Origin: Caldimicrobium sp.
Lineage (GTDB): Bacteria > Desulfobacterota > Thermodesulfobacteria > Thermodesulfobacteriales > Thermodesulfobacteriaceae
DNA: 64,000 bases
Reading direction: 5' to 3'
Assembly (NCBI GenBank): GCA_025059715.1
Contig: JANXCE010000004.1
Span: 1-64,000 of the forward strand
Shown here piece by piece: positions 1 through 9,144 of the stretch. How positions within the stretch are numbered: position 1 is the stretch's first letter; every line of letters starts with the position of its first letter. A program made the position numbers and the translations under genes. Below the pieces are notes generated by a model. That model did no database searches. It saw only the letters and a program-made list of their open reading frames with translations, and had not been told where the DNA came from.

Positions 1-73
1 TCCCTCCTTTCTTTGATATTGATTTTCAATTTTAACACTTTTTTTCCTTCTAAAAAGATCTTGAACTTATGCA
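1..73. repeat. Right end of a decayed IS copy (copy A, continues off the window)
   Basis: ATTTTCAATTTTAACAC..TTTTTTCCTTCTAAAAAGA.CTTGAACTTATGCA recurs at 52265-52316; short end CTTGAACTTATGCA also at 50514-50527. Confidence 0.6.
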
Positions 74-82
74 GGGGGGGGG

Positions 83-565
83 TTAGAAAAAAATGCTATT
101 AAGCAGTTACTAGAAATTCAAGATAAAGATTACCAGGAGTGTGTTAACACGATAAAAGAAATTCAGGAAAAACTTAAACCTTACGGTCTACATTTTGGTT
201 ATAGAGTTTTTGATGAGATGCTTATGTTTATTTATAATGCAACTAAGGATACTCTTGATAATTACAAAATGTCTTTAAAAGAAGCATTAGATCTTGCTAT
301 AATGATGAAAGTTTTACCTAAATTTCATGGCACAAAACAAAAACTTGAAGAACCCATAAGAGAGTTACTTGAATTATTTTGGAAAAAATCATCTCAAGGT
401 AAAGTTCCAAAAGAAGTTTTAGACCCAAAATCTATGCCTATTTTCCGAGGTTCAAAATTGAAAGTTGATAATTTAGATGTTAATACTGATTATCCTCATA
501 CTGTGAAGAAGTTGATCGAGATTTTGTATAAATTAAAAACACAAGGTTTTGCAAGTTTTATGTAA
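83..565 (+). pseudogene. 5'-truncated McrB-like (type IV restriction GTPase subunit) C-terminal fragment
   Basis: Frame open from ~65; FDEMLMFIYNA..EALDLAIMMKVLPKFHG..KLEEPIRELLELF...YPHTVKKLIEILYKLKTQGFASF resembles the McrB C-terminus; no NTPase domain; IS end directly upstream. Confidence 0.55.
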
Positions 566-710
566 GAGTTGAAGTCTTAGTTTTTTTGGTAAGCTAAAAC
601 TTAAATTACTCTTCACCGTGAAAATTTAAATCTTTGATCAACATCATTCATCACTTAGGACTTACTTAGGAGTCCATCCCCAGCCAAATACATAAAACTC
701 GTCTTTGATC

Positions 711-1250
711 TTACATTAAATTGAATCGTTTTAAGATTTCTGCTACTTTTTCATCGGTCTTTGCGAGATTTCTAAGGGCTTCTATAACTAAATTAAGCCT
801 TTCTCTTTCTCTGCTTATTTCATCTTCTATCAATTTTGTTTTGATTTCAAAAGGTCTTATCATGGTGCGTCTGTCCCAGATTGCAAAACCAATGGTTGCT
901 GCCGTTATCCCCGTAAAAATCACTACCAGCATCCACATAAAAGTCATCATCTGCTCAAACCTCTTATCAATTTGCTCAAACCTCTTGTCAATTTGCTCAA
1001 ATCTTTTATCGATTTGTTCAAACCTCTTGTCAATTTGCTCAAACCTCTTATCAATTTCTGCAAGTTTTGCCTCTATGCGAATAATTCTATCTCTATCCTC
1101 AAGGGTAAAGGGCACCTCTTTACAATAAGCCCCATAAGGAGTTAAAAGAAGTATTAAAAAAGCCAAGACCAGAAATACTCTCTTCATTTTTTGACATCCC
1201 CCATTTAATTTTCTTTGACCTTCTCTTAGCGACAACCTACACATCTCCAA
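711..1250 (-). CDS. Membrane-anchored coiled-coil protein, copy 1 (five DKRFEQI/M heptads)
   Basis: Signal peptide (MKRVFLVLAFLILLLTPYGAYC), coiled coil, TM segment; likely start at internal MKRVF. Confidence 0.75.
   Translation of the reverse strand: MEMCRLSLREGQRKLNGGCQKMKRVFLVLAFLILLLTPYGAYCKEVPFTLEDRDRIIRIEAKLAEIDKRFEQIDKRFEQIDKRFEQIDKRFEQIDKRFEQMMTFMWMLVVIFTGITAATIGFAIWDRRTMIRPFEIKTKLIEDEISRERERLNLVIEALRNLAKTDEKVAEILKRFNLM
953..1057. repeat. Five 21-bp tandem repeats encoding the heptad DKRFEQI
   Basis: gctcaaacctcttatcaattt-type units at 953, 974, 995, 1016, 1037. Confidence 0.95.
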
Positions 1251-1388
1251 TTTTAGTCTTATTTCAAATTCGCTCTACTCCTTTTCTGAATACAGGCTTT
1301 TCATCTACATACCCATTAACTTCAAGCCTTTTAGCTTGATTTTTCAAGATTCCCTCCCCAGCCAAATACATAAAACTCCTCTTTAATC

Positions 1389-1844
1389 TTACATTAAATT
1401 GAATCGTTTTAAGATTTCTGTTACTTTTTCATCGGTCTTTGCAAGATTTCTAAGGGCTTCTATAACTAAATCAAGTCTTTCGTTTTCTCTACCTATTTCA
1501 TCTTCTATCAATTTTGTTTTGATTTCAAAGGGTCTTATCATGGTGCGTCGGTCCCAAATTGCAAAACCAATGGTTGCTGCCGTTATCCCCGTAAAAATCC
1601 CCACCAACATCCACATAAAAGTCATCATCTGCTCAAACCTTTTATCAATTTCTGCAAGTTTTGTCTCTATGCGAATGATTCTATCTCTATCCTCAAGGGT
1701 AAAGGGCACCTCCTTACAATAAGCCCCATGGGAAGTTAAAAGAAGTATTAAAAAAGCTAAGACCAGAAATACTCTCCTCATTTTTTCACATCCCCCATTT
1801 AATTTTCTTTGACCCTCTCTTAGCGACAACCTACACATCCCCAA
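1389..1844 (-). CDS. Membrane-anchored coiled-coil protein, copy 2 (one DKRFEQM heptad)
   Basis: Near-identical to the 711..1250 product apart from heptad number. Confidence 0.75.
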   Translation of the reverse strand: MGMCRLSLREGQRKLNGGCEKMRRVFLVLAFLILLLTSHGAYCKEVPFTLEDRDRIIRIETKLAEIDKRFEQMMTFMWMLVGIFTGITAATIGFAIWDRRTMIRPFEIKTKLIEDEIGRENERLDLVIEALRNLAKTDEKVTEILKRFNLM

Positions 1845-2082
1845 TTTAGTCTTACTTCAAATCCGCTCTACCACTTCTGCCACAGGCTCTCCATCTACAT
1901 ATCCATTACTTCAAGCCTTTAGTTTGATTTTTCAGGATTTCATGCCCAGCTAAATACATAAAACCCTCAATACTAACTCAAGAATTCCTGAATCTTGGAC
2001 TTTTTTTTAAAAATTCAATAAATTCAACTTGTTCATAGTCTATCCCTTATTTGCTGAATAGTAATAGCATTTTTTTAAAATT

Positions 2083-2140
2083 TTACATTAAATTAAACCG
2101 TTTTAAAGTTTCTGCTACTTTCTCATCGATCTTTGTAAGA
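2083..2140 (-). pseudogene. C-terminal remnant of a third copy of the coiled-coil gene
   Basis: Minus strand reads ..KIDEKVAETLKRFNLM*, matching ..KTDEKVAEILKRFNLM* of copy 1. Confidence 0.65.
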
Positions 2141-2789
2141 AAAGATTGGGATGCCCTCATGTTTTGGACAACTAAAATGTTAGGGTTTGTATTAAAGCTT
2201 AAGGTTTTAAATTTGAACCCCATATTCCTTAAGTTTACCCCTTAAATGCTCCGTTACCACATTATCTATCAAACTAAAATCAACCAATGCCGGAAATACA
2301 TATTGAAAAACACATATCTGTTAAATCTCTCTTCCCTCCATAATCTTAATACTTTTAATATAGCTTACTTTGTAGCTCTCAAGCCTATAAGTCAAAATGG
2401 CTATTTTATATATCTCTATATTCTGACCTTATTTCGCTTTGTTCTTGGTAATAAAAGGTTAAAGGAGGGATAGAGTATCTCTTGGGTTAAAAACTCAAGG
2501 AGATGGTATTTGGGTTGGAGAGTGTTTTGTTTGTATATCAAATTCCTTACATGTTGGCAATTTTTTAAGTTTTGAGTTTTCAGTTTCGAGGGTTTTTAAT
2601 CCTTGAAGAAGCTCAAGAGTAGGAGCCCCTGTATTTTTGGCCTTTACTTGTCAAGAGTTAGTTCAGAAATTTTATGTGATCTTTGGGTAGCCACAAACGA
2701 GTTGTTTGGTAACACAGCTTTAGAGAGGATTTGAGTGATCTATATTTTAGTTATTAACCTTAAGACAATTAATTTGTCCAAAAAAAAGA

Positions 2790-3066
2790 GCGATCCAGAG
2801 CACCTTTATTAATTATCCTCGGAATCCCAGAGGGAATGGGTATGTAGAGAGGTTTAACAAGACATAGGAGGAGGAGTTTATTGAGTATAGGGAGTGGATG
2901 TTGAAGGATGATTTGGAGGAGTTTAAACAGGGAGCTTATGAGGTATTTGATATGGTATAATACTGAGAGGGTGCATAGTGGTCTTGGGAATGTATCGCCT
3001 TTGGAGTGGATTTGTTATAAATTTTATGAGAATTCCCTTCAGTCTAAAATCATATGGACTTATACA
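2790..3066. mobile_element. Decayed IS copy B: C-terminal part of a rve-type (IS481-like) transposase plus left end
   Basis: Plus strand: INYPRNPRGNGYVERFNKT*EEEFIEYREWMLKDDLEEFKQGAYE(fs)YLIWYNTERVHSGLGNVSPLEWI; end GGACTTATACA at 3056-3066. Confidence 0.7.
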
Positions 3067-3071
3067 GTTAC

Positions 3072-3104
3072 TTGACTTTTTGTTTTTTTGCTTATAATTA
3101 TAAT
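3072..3104 (+). promoter_or_regulatory. Candidate sigma70-type promoter upstream of nikR
   Basis: TTGACT at 3072-3077; two TATAAT boxes at 3093-3098 and 3099-3104 (spacers 15 and 21, neither ideal). Confidence 0.35.
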
Positions 3105-3130
3105 ATTAAAATTTTTTTGGGGAATTTCTT

Positions 3131-3553
3131 ATGGAAGAATTGGCCAGATTTGGGGTATCTATCCCAAGTGAGCTTCTAAAGGCCTTTGATAAATATATTG
3201 AGCGGAAACATTATGCGAATCGTTCAGAGGCTATAAGGGATCTTATTAGACAAAAGTTAGTAGAAGAGGAATGGAAAGAATCCCGAGAAGAAGTTGCTGG
3301 GGTAATCACCTATCTCTATGACCATCATAAAAGGGAATTATCGGAAAAACTTTTGGATATTCAACACGAATACTACGAGAAAATTATAACAACCCAACAT
3401 CTTCATGTAGATCAAGATAGATGTTTAGAGATTATTCTCGTAAAGGGTAAAGCTAATGAAATAAGGGAACTTGCGGATAAGATTCAGGCTCAAAAGGGAG
3501 TTTTACATCTAAATTTAGCCTTAACGACCTTAGGTAAAGAAATTCCAGCTTAG
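3131..3553 (+). CDS. nikR: Nickel-responsive transcriptional regulator NikR
   Basis: RHH N-terminus plus ACT-like nickel domain (HEYYEKIITTQHLHVDQDRCLEIILVKG). Confidence 0.93.
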   Translation: MEELARFGVSIPSELLKAFDKYIERKHYANRSEAIRDLIRQKLVEEEWKESREEVAGVITYLYDHHKRELSEKLLDIQHEYYEKIITTQHLHVDQDRCLEIILVKGKANEIRELADKIQAQKGVLHLNLALTTLGKEIPA

Positions 3554-3554
3554 A

Positions 3555-3776
3555 TTGGAGGTGCAAGAAATGGCTCAGAAAGAGAAAATCGAAAAGCAGG
3601 TTAACAAAAAGGAGTTGCTTGAATATTTGAGAAATCTGATCTCTCAAGTAGAACAGGGCTATGTCTTGATAGGAGATAAAAAGATAGAACTTCCCGAGAG
3701 TTTTGAACTGGAGATAAAATACAAAGAAGAGGACAGGAAAAAAGAAGTAGAATGGGAAATTGAGTGGAAGCTTTAG
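3555..3776 (+). CDS. Amphi-Trp domain-containing protein
   Basis: GYVLIGDKKIELPESFELEIKYKEEDRKKEVEWEIEWKL; likely start at MAQKEK. Confidence 0.7.
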   Translation: MEVQEMAQKEKIEKQVNKKELLEYLRNLISQVEQGYVLIGDKKIELPESFELEIKYKEEDRKKEVEWEIEWKL

Positions 3777-3784
3777 TTTCGGAT

Positions 3785-5896
3785 TTAAACTAAGAGAAAG
3801 TTTATTTGAAATCTTATTAAATCCACCTCTTTTACTTTTACTTTTACTCTTTGTCCTAATTGAAAAGTCTTTCCTGTCTTTTTACCAATTAAGCAAGTTC
3901 CCTTTTCATCTAAAATATAATAATCATCGGGTATGTCCACTAATCTTACGACCCCACTTACTAAATATTCTTCAAGGTCAACAAAGAAGCCGAAGGCAGT
4001 AAGCCCTGAGATAATTCCTGTGAAGATCTGTCCTACTTTATCTTTCATAAAGAAAGCTTGAAACTTTTTCAGGACCTCTCTTTCCGCTTCTTCTGCAATC
4101 CTCTCTCTTAAAGAAAGGTGTTTTCCCATAATTTCGAGCTCTTCCGCTGTGTAGGGGGCTCTTTTCTTTCTTAAGGCTTTCTTTAGAATTCTATGCACTA
4201 CAAGATCAGGGAATCTTCGAATTGGAGAGGTAAAATGGCAATAACAGGGGGAGGCTAAGCCGAAGTGCCCTACATTCTCAGGGCTATATTTAGCTTGTTT
4301 AAGGGATCTCAAAAGCATGTGATGATACAGATAACCCAAAGGATGGTCTCTGATGAGCTCTAACAAATGCTGAAAAAATTTGGGATCAGGCTCTTCAGGA
4401 ATCTTAATTTCAATTCCCTCTAAGGGGAAGAATTCCAAAAGTTCCTTTAATTTATTAAGATCTGGAGTTTCATGAATCCGATATAGTAGGGGATAGTTAT
4501 TCTCAGAGAGAAATTCCGCTACTGCCTCATTAGCGGAAATCATGAAATCTTCAATAAGCATGTGAGCTAAATTTCTTTCTCTTTTAACTATATTTTCTAT
4601 TTTTCCCTCTAAGTTTAGAATAATTTCTGGTTCAGGTAAATCAAAATCAAGACTTCCACGTTCCATCCTCTTTTCTCTCAATATTTGAGCTAATTCTCCA
4701 GCCTCTCTTAACATAGAACAGAGGTCTTTATATTTTTGAAGGAGCTGAGCTTTTTCATCTAAAAGTATTTCCTTTACCTCAGTATAGGTTAACCGCGCCT
4801 GGGATTTAATAACCCCCTCATAAAATTTCTGGCTCCTTATCTTTCCTGTGTGAGTATAGTCAATTTCAACCACCATAGCCAATCTATCTACCTTTGGATT
4901 AAGACTACATAAATGATTGGACAGCTTTTTAGGAAACATAGGTAAGACGAGATTTGGAAAATAGACACTGGTTCCTCTAAGATAAGCCTCTTTATCAAGA
5001 TGAGAACCCTTTTTGACATAGTGAGCTACATCAGCAATAGCTACCCATAGTCTATAACCCTCGGAGTGTTTCTTAACACATATCGCATCGTCAAAATCCC
5101 TTGCATTTTCACCATCAATAGTTACAAAGGGAAGATCTCTAAGATCCACCCTACCTATTTTGTCTTCCTCCCTTACCTCCTCTGGAAGTCTTGTTATTTC
5201 TTTTTCTATATAATCGTTAAATTCATGGGGTAGATCCTTGGTAAAAATTGTAGCCCAGGTATGAGATTCTAAGTTTGTGGGATCACCTAAATCGTGGACA
5301 ATTTCACCTAAGGGAACTCCAAATTCTGAGGTCGGTTGAAGTATTTTAGCTACAACAAGGTGTCCCTCTTTTGCCTTATGACGCCTTTTTTTGGGAATAA
5401 AAATTTCAAAGGGAAGCCTCCTATCCTCTGGTTCGACAAAGAAAAATTTATTCCTTTTTACAAGGTAGCCTACAAAATGTTTTCTTGGCCTTTCCAGCAC
5501 ACTGATTATTCTACCTTCTGGCCCCTTTTTGCTAAGCCTTTCAACTCTTACTAATACTATATCACCATCTAAGGCTTGTCCGAGCTTTCTTGGAGGAATG
5601 AAGATTGTTTCCTCACTTTCAGTTTCTACAAACCCAAAACCATCAGGATGAACCCTAAGTTTGCCCTTCTTTAAAGAGAGTTTTTCCAACAAGGCATAGC
5701 GTCTTTTCTTTATTTGAACCAATTTTCCTTGAGAAACTAATTTTTTAATTAACTCTCTAACCTTTTCTCTATCTACTGAAGGAACATTTAATAAATGATA
5801 AACTTCCCTTAGAAGAAGAGTGCCTTTGGTTTTTTCAAAAAGTTTTAATACTTCTCTTTCATCTAAATAATCTTTTTTAAAGGCTCTTTTTCTCAT
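3785..5896 (-). CDS. rnr: Ribonuclease R
   Basis: RNB motifs (TIDGENARDFDDAI, ADVAHYVKKGSHLDKEAYLRGTSVYFP, HFTSPIRRFPDLVVHR) and C-terminal S1 domain. Confidence 0.95.
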   Translation of the reverse strand: MRKRAFKKDYLDEREVLKLFEKTKGTLLLREVYHLLNVPSVDREKVRELIKKLVSQGKLVQIKKRRYALLEKLSLKKGKLRVHPDGFGFVETESEETIFIPPRKLGQALDGDIVLVRVERLSKKGPEGRIISVLERPRKHFVGYLVKRNKFFFVEPEDRRLPFEIFIPKKRRHKAKEGHLVVAKILQPTSEFGVPLGEIVHDLGDPTNLESHTWATIFTKDLPHEFNDYIEKEITRLPEEVREEDKIGRVDLRDLPFVTIDGENARDFDDAICVKKHSEGYRLWVAIADVAHYVKKGSHLDKEAYLRGTSVYFPNLVLPMFPKKLSNHLCSLNPKVDRLAMVVEIDYTHTGKIRSQKFYEGVIKSQARLTYTEVKEILLDEKAQLLQKYKDLCSMLREAGELAQILREKRMERGSLDFDLPEPEIILNLEGKIENIVKRERNLAHMLIEDFMISANEAVAEFLSENNYPLLYRIHETPDLNKLKELLEFFPLEGIEIKIPEEPDPKFFQHLLELIRDHPLGYLYHHMLLRSLKQAKYSPENVGHFGLASPCYCHFTSPIRRFPDLVVHRILKKALRKKRAPYTAEELEIMGKHLSLRERIAEEAEREVLKKFQAFFMKDKVGQIFTGIISGLTAFGFFVDLEEYLVSGVVRLVDIPDDYYILDEKGTCLIGKKTGKTFQLGQRVKVKVKEVDLIRFQINFLLV

Positions 5897-5924
5897 GAAT
5901 TGAGTTAGAAAGACATAGAAAAAC

Positions 5925-6212
5925 TTATTTAAGATTTAGATATATAATAGCTCTTTCAATATCCGCATCGGTGCTTGTGACGTGTAAGCCCGCTTTAGGG
6001 CCTTTACGAATGAGAGCTCTTAATTCTTCTGCAGTTTTTATATTTTTCTCATAAACATACTTCTCTAAACTGTCTTTTCCCTTATGACATTTGAGACATT
6101 TAAAATCTTCCGCTGTGGTGTTTTCAGAAGAATATTGTAAATAAAGGACTGTGGCTATTAAAATAACAACTAAAACAAAGTAATGATTTATAGAATTTTT
6201 TTGTCGTAGCAT
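5925..6212 (-). CDS. Small membrane-anchored c-type cytochrome-like protein (one CxxCH)
   Basis: N-terminal TM plus CLKCHKG. Confidence 0.6.
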   Translation of the reverse strand: MLRQKNSINHYFVLVVILIATVLYLQYSSENTTAEDFKCLKCHKGKDSLEKYVYEKNIKTAEELRALIRKGPKAGLHVTSTDADIERAIIYLNLK

Positions 6213-6220
6213 TTTAGACC

Positions 6221-6249
6221 ATTATACTTACTTTTAGGCCTTTTGTCAA
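6221..6249 (-). promoter_or_regulatory. Consensus sigma70 promoter TTGACA-N17-TATAAT for the cytochrome-like gene
   Basis: Minus strand TTGACA (6249-6244), 17 bp, TATAAT (6226-6221). Confidence 0.7.
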
Positions 6250-6254
6250 ATATT

Positions 6255-7019
6255 CGTATGAGTCCACATAATTTAGTCCATGTAATTTCGAGATTGAGTA
6301 AAATTTTGACATAATTTTTGCCATACCCTCTGCACGGCGATTTATTAATCAATCCATAATGCCCCCTCTTCATATCCTATATCCCTCCCCAACTCCCCCA
6401 TTTAGCTCTCTCAAATCCTCCTTCCACCTCCTGTTAAATCGCTCCCCATAACTATTCATCTTCTGATTCGTTAGATAATTAAAGTAGTGCCCTATCCCTT
6501 CTAAAGACATTCCCAATACCTCCAACCCATAGGGAAATTCCAATCTCTTGCGCATATCTAATCCAGCTATTATATACCTTTTTATCTTGCCCCCAAAAAC
6601 ACCCTACTATCTCTTGTCCTCTACCTCCCTCTTTAGCCTCCCTACAAGCCTAATTATCCATAAATAACGAGGGGCTTATGCATCTCTTTACCTGTTTATT
6701 CCTTTTACTCTCCACTGCTTTTTGTCTTCCTTCTTCCATTCCCGGTCCCTTTAAAGTTTGTTACACCTGAAAACATTGCGGTTAGATACTCCATAGGCTT
6801 TCAAAGTAGCTTGAGGGCCCTATTTGTTGAAAATTTTTGAATGATGCTTTTTTAATAAAGTTGAAGCTTTCAAAGAGTTAGAGCTTTCAAGCCTTTTTGG
6901 GATCTAAATTCCACACTTACCTTTGGGATTTTTTTACTTTTCATTGAGATGCCCTCAGGAATTGATTTTTTTGATTTTTATCTTTTTTCTACATTCTAAT
7001 AGGAAGCGGAACTTATACA
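6255..7019. mobile_element. Decayed IS-like element (copy E)
   Basis: Left end GTATGAGTCCACAT, right end GGAACTTATACA followed by A-tract; inside, minus-strand transposase-like fragment (NSYGERFNRRWKEDLREL). Confidence 0.45.
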
Positions 7020-7110
7020 AAAAAGAAATATTAAAATTTGAGATGAGGCATTTAACAGATTTTAATTATTATTGAAGGTAAGATAAAAGGCATTAAAATA
7101 TATTTTGTTG

Positions 7111-7184
7111 CGGGGTGTAGCTCAGCTTGGCAGAGCGCTGGCTTCGGGAGCCAGGGGCCGGAGGTTCAAATCCTCTCACCCCGA
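7111..7184 (+). tRNA. tRNA-Pro (anticodon CGG)
   Basis: Cloverleaf CGGGGTG...CACCCCG; anticodon stem CTGGC/GCCAG, loop TTCGGGA; TTCAAAT T-loop; no encoded CCA. Confidence 0.93.
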
Positions 7185-7191
7185 CTTCGAT

Positions 7192-8007
7192 TTAACTCAA
7201 AGAAGTATCCAAGATCATCATCGTCAAGAAGCCTAACCCAAATCCAATACTTGCAAGGTCTGAGGTTCCATACTTTTGAGCTTCAGGAAGGAGTTCTTCA
7301 ATTGTCACAAAGATCATAGCACCAGCTGCTAAACTCAAGGCGTAGGGTAGTGCAAGTTTTATCCACAGAGTAGCTACAGCGCCCAACAGAGAGAAAAGGG
7401 GTTCCACAAAGGCGGAAAGCGCACCATAAAGGAAACTTTCTACTTTACTAAAACCGGTATGCCTTAGCGCTAAACTAAGAGCTAAGCCTTCAGGAATATT
7501 TTGAATCCCTAAAGCTAAGGTAAGATTAAATGCGGATATAATAAGCTCCTTATTTTCTTCCACACTTCCAAAGGAAACCCCTAAGGCAAGCCCTTCAGGA
7601 ATATTGTGAATAGTTATGGCTAATAAAATAAGAACACCCTTTCTTAAGGGGATTTTAAGTCCCTCTTGCTCTTCAGGTAATGAAGTTAAGTGAAGATGAG
7701 GGATAAAGAGATCCATAAGTCTTAGTAAAATTATCCCAAGGATAAAACCTACGGTTACCGGAAAAAAGGCAAAACTATGATGGCGCTCTGCTAACTCCAA
7801 GGCGGGATTCAAAAGGGACCAAAAACTGGCAGCAATCATTATGCCACCAGAAAAACCTAAGGAGAGAGAAAAAACCTTGGGATTTACTTTGTTTAGAAAT
7901 AGGGTTCCACTACTTCCTAACCCAGTTAGCAAAAAGGTTAGGAATCCTGCCCCCAAGGAGAGTAATACTAAGGAATATGATTCAGTTAACTCCTGTAAAA
8001 TAATCAT
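7192..8007 (-). CDS. ZIP family metal transporter
   Basis: HNIPEGLALGVSFG and NIPEGLALSLAL motifs, multiple TM. Confidence 0.9.
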   Translation of the reverse strand: MIILQELTESYSLVLLSLGAGFLTFLLTGLGSSGTLFLNKVNPKVFSLSLGFSGGIMIAASFWSLLNPALELAERHHSFAFFPVTVGFILGIILLRLMDLFIPHLHLTSLPEEQEGLKIPLRKGVLILLAITIHNIPEGLALGVSFGSVEENKELIISAFNLTLALGIQNIPEGLALSLALRHTGFSKVESFLYGALSAFVEPLFSLLGAVATLWIKLALPYALSLAAGAMIFVTIEELLPEAQKYGTSDLASIGFGLGFLTMMILDTSLS

Positions 8008-8124
8008 AAATTGAATTTATATAATAATCTAAGGAGTTATTTTTTAAAGGGTTTTTTTAAAATCAGGGAGTCTCTAAACAAAATCAATGCTTTAAAATAA
8101 CAGAGAACATAGTAAAATTATTCT

Positions 8125-9144
8125 ATGTGCTTTATAGCTTTTGATTGTGAAGGTCCCCTAACATTAAACGATAATGCCTTTGAATTTACCTCCTATCTTA
8201 TTCCCAAAGGAGAGTATTTTTTCACTCAAATTTCCCGCTTCGATGATTATCTTGCATATATTAAGGCCAAGCCTGGTTACAAGGCAGGAGATACCCTTAA
8301 ATTGTTACTCCCCTTTTTAAGACTTTTTGGAGCAACAAACAAACTATTAGAGGAATTTTCAGAAAGAACCCTAAGCTTTCTTAAGGGAATTCCTGAAGTT
8401 TTACCAAAGCTTTATAAATCCCTTCCCCTTTTCATTATCAGCACCAGTTATAAACCCTATCTCGTAGCCTTGTGTAAACGACTATCTCTGCCTTATTCGC
8501 AAGTCTTTTGCACGGAAGTGGATTTAGATAGGGTTATTCTTAGTAATGAAGAAAAAAGGATTCTTAGAAGATTTTACGAGGAAATAATTAATTACCCCCT
8601 TATTGAGCTTCCTAGAGAGGCAAAGAGTCCACAGGATCTATCTCAACAGCAAAGAAATATTCTTGATCGTTTAGAGGAAATTTTTTTTGAAGAAATTTGG
8701 AACCTTGAATGCGGAGTGTTTTTAAGGGAAGTTAATCCCATAGGTGGAGAGGAGAAGGCCAGAGCCTGTGCGTTAATTGCTGACAATCTTAGTGTTTCTC
8801 TTAGTGAAGGTTTTTATTGTGGAGATAGTATAACGGATGTGCAAGCCTTGGAGCTTATAAAAAAACAAGGTGGAATAAGTCTTTCTTTTAACGGAAATAG
8901 ATATGCCTTAAAGAGTGCGGAGTTTTATGCCTTAGCTGATCATGGTTATATCTTTGAAGATTTAGTGAAAATATTTAGGGATAAAGGTCCAGAGGGATTT
9001 AGAACTACACGATTAGAGGTTAGTCCTACCTTTGAATTTGGGTGTATACCCCCTGAGGGGACTTGCGAATTTCTGGAGCTTGTAGAGAAAAGTGAAACTT
9101 TTCGCAAAAAAGTGCGAGGTGAAGCCATAGGATCCTTAGGATGA
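8125..9144 (+). CDS. HAD-like protein resembling archaeal EhaR-type proteins
   Basis: FDCEGPLTLNDNAFE, FIISTSYKPYL, FYCGDSITDVQAL. Confidence 0.6.
   Translation: MCFIAFDCEGPLTLNDNAFEFTSYLIPKGEYFFTQISRFDDYLAYIKAKPGYKAGDTLKLLLPFLRLFGATNKLLEEFSERTLSFLKGIPEVLPKLYKSLPLFIISTSYKPYLVALCKRLSLPYSQVFCTEVDLDRVILSNEEKRILRRFYEEIINYPLIELPREAKSPQDLSQQQRNILDRLEEIFFEEIWNLECGVFLREVNPIGGEEKARACALIADNLSVSLSEGFYCGDSITDVQALELIKKQGGISLSFNGNRYALKSAEFYALADHGYIFEDLVKIFRDKGPEGFRTTRLEVSPTFEFGCIPPEGTCEFLELVEKSETFRKKVRGEAIGSLG

Larger units (their letters stand above)
676..2140. repeat. Tandem duplication, two full units (~676-1356, ~1357-1943) and a third degenerate unit
   Basis: CCCAGC(C/T)AAATACATAAAAC recurs at ~676, ~1357 and ~1945; both full units carry paralogous genes; third C-terminal remnant at ~2083-2140. 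Confidence 0.8.

Noticed and set aside
953-1057. Short regular repeats that could suggest a CRISPR array
   Set aside because: Units are contiguous 21-mers with no spacers and encode heptads in frame.
721-1128. Plus-strand ORF of 135 aa (and similar 1399..1722)
   Set aside because: Antisense to the coiled-coil genes; its SNLLSIC repeats merely mirror the heptads.
2246-2473. 75-aa ORF in the AT-rich intergenic region
   Set aside because: No recognisable motif, no ribosome-binding site, surrounded by decayed sequence.
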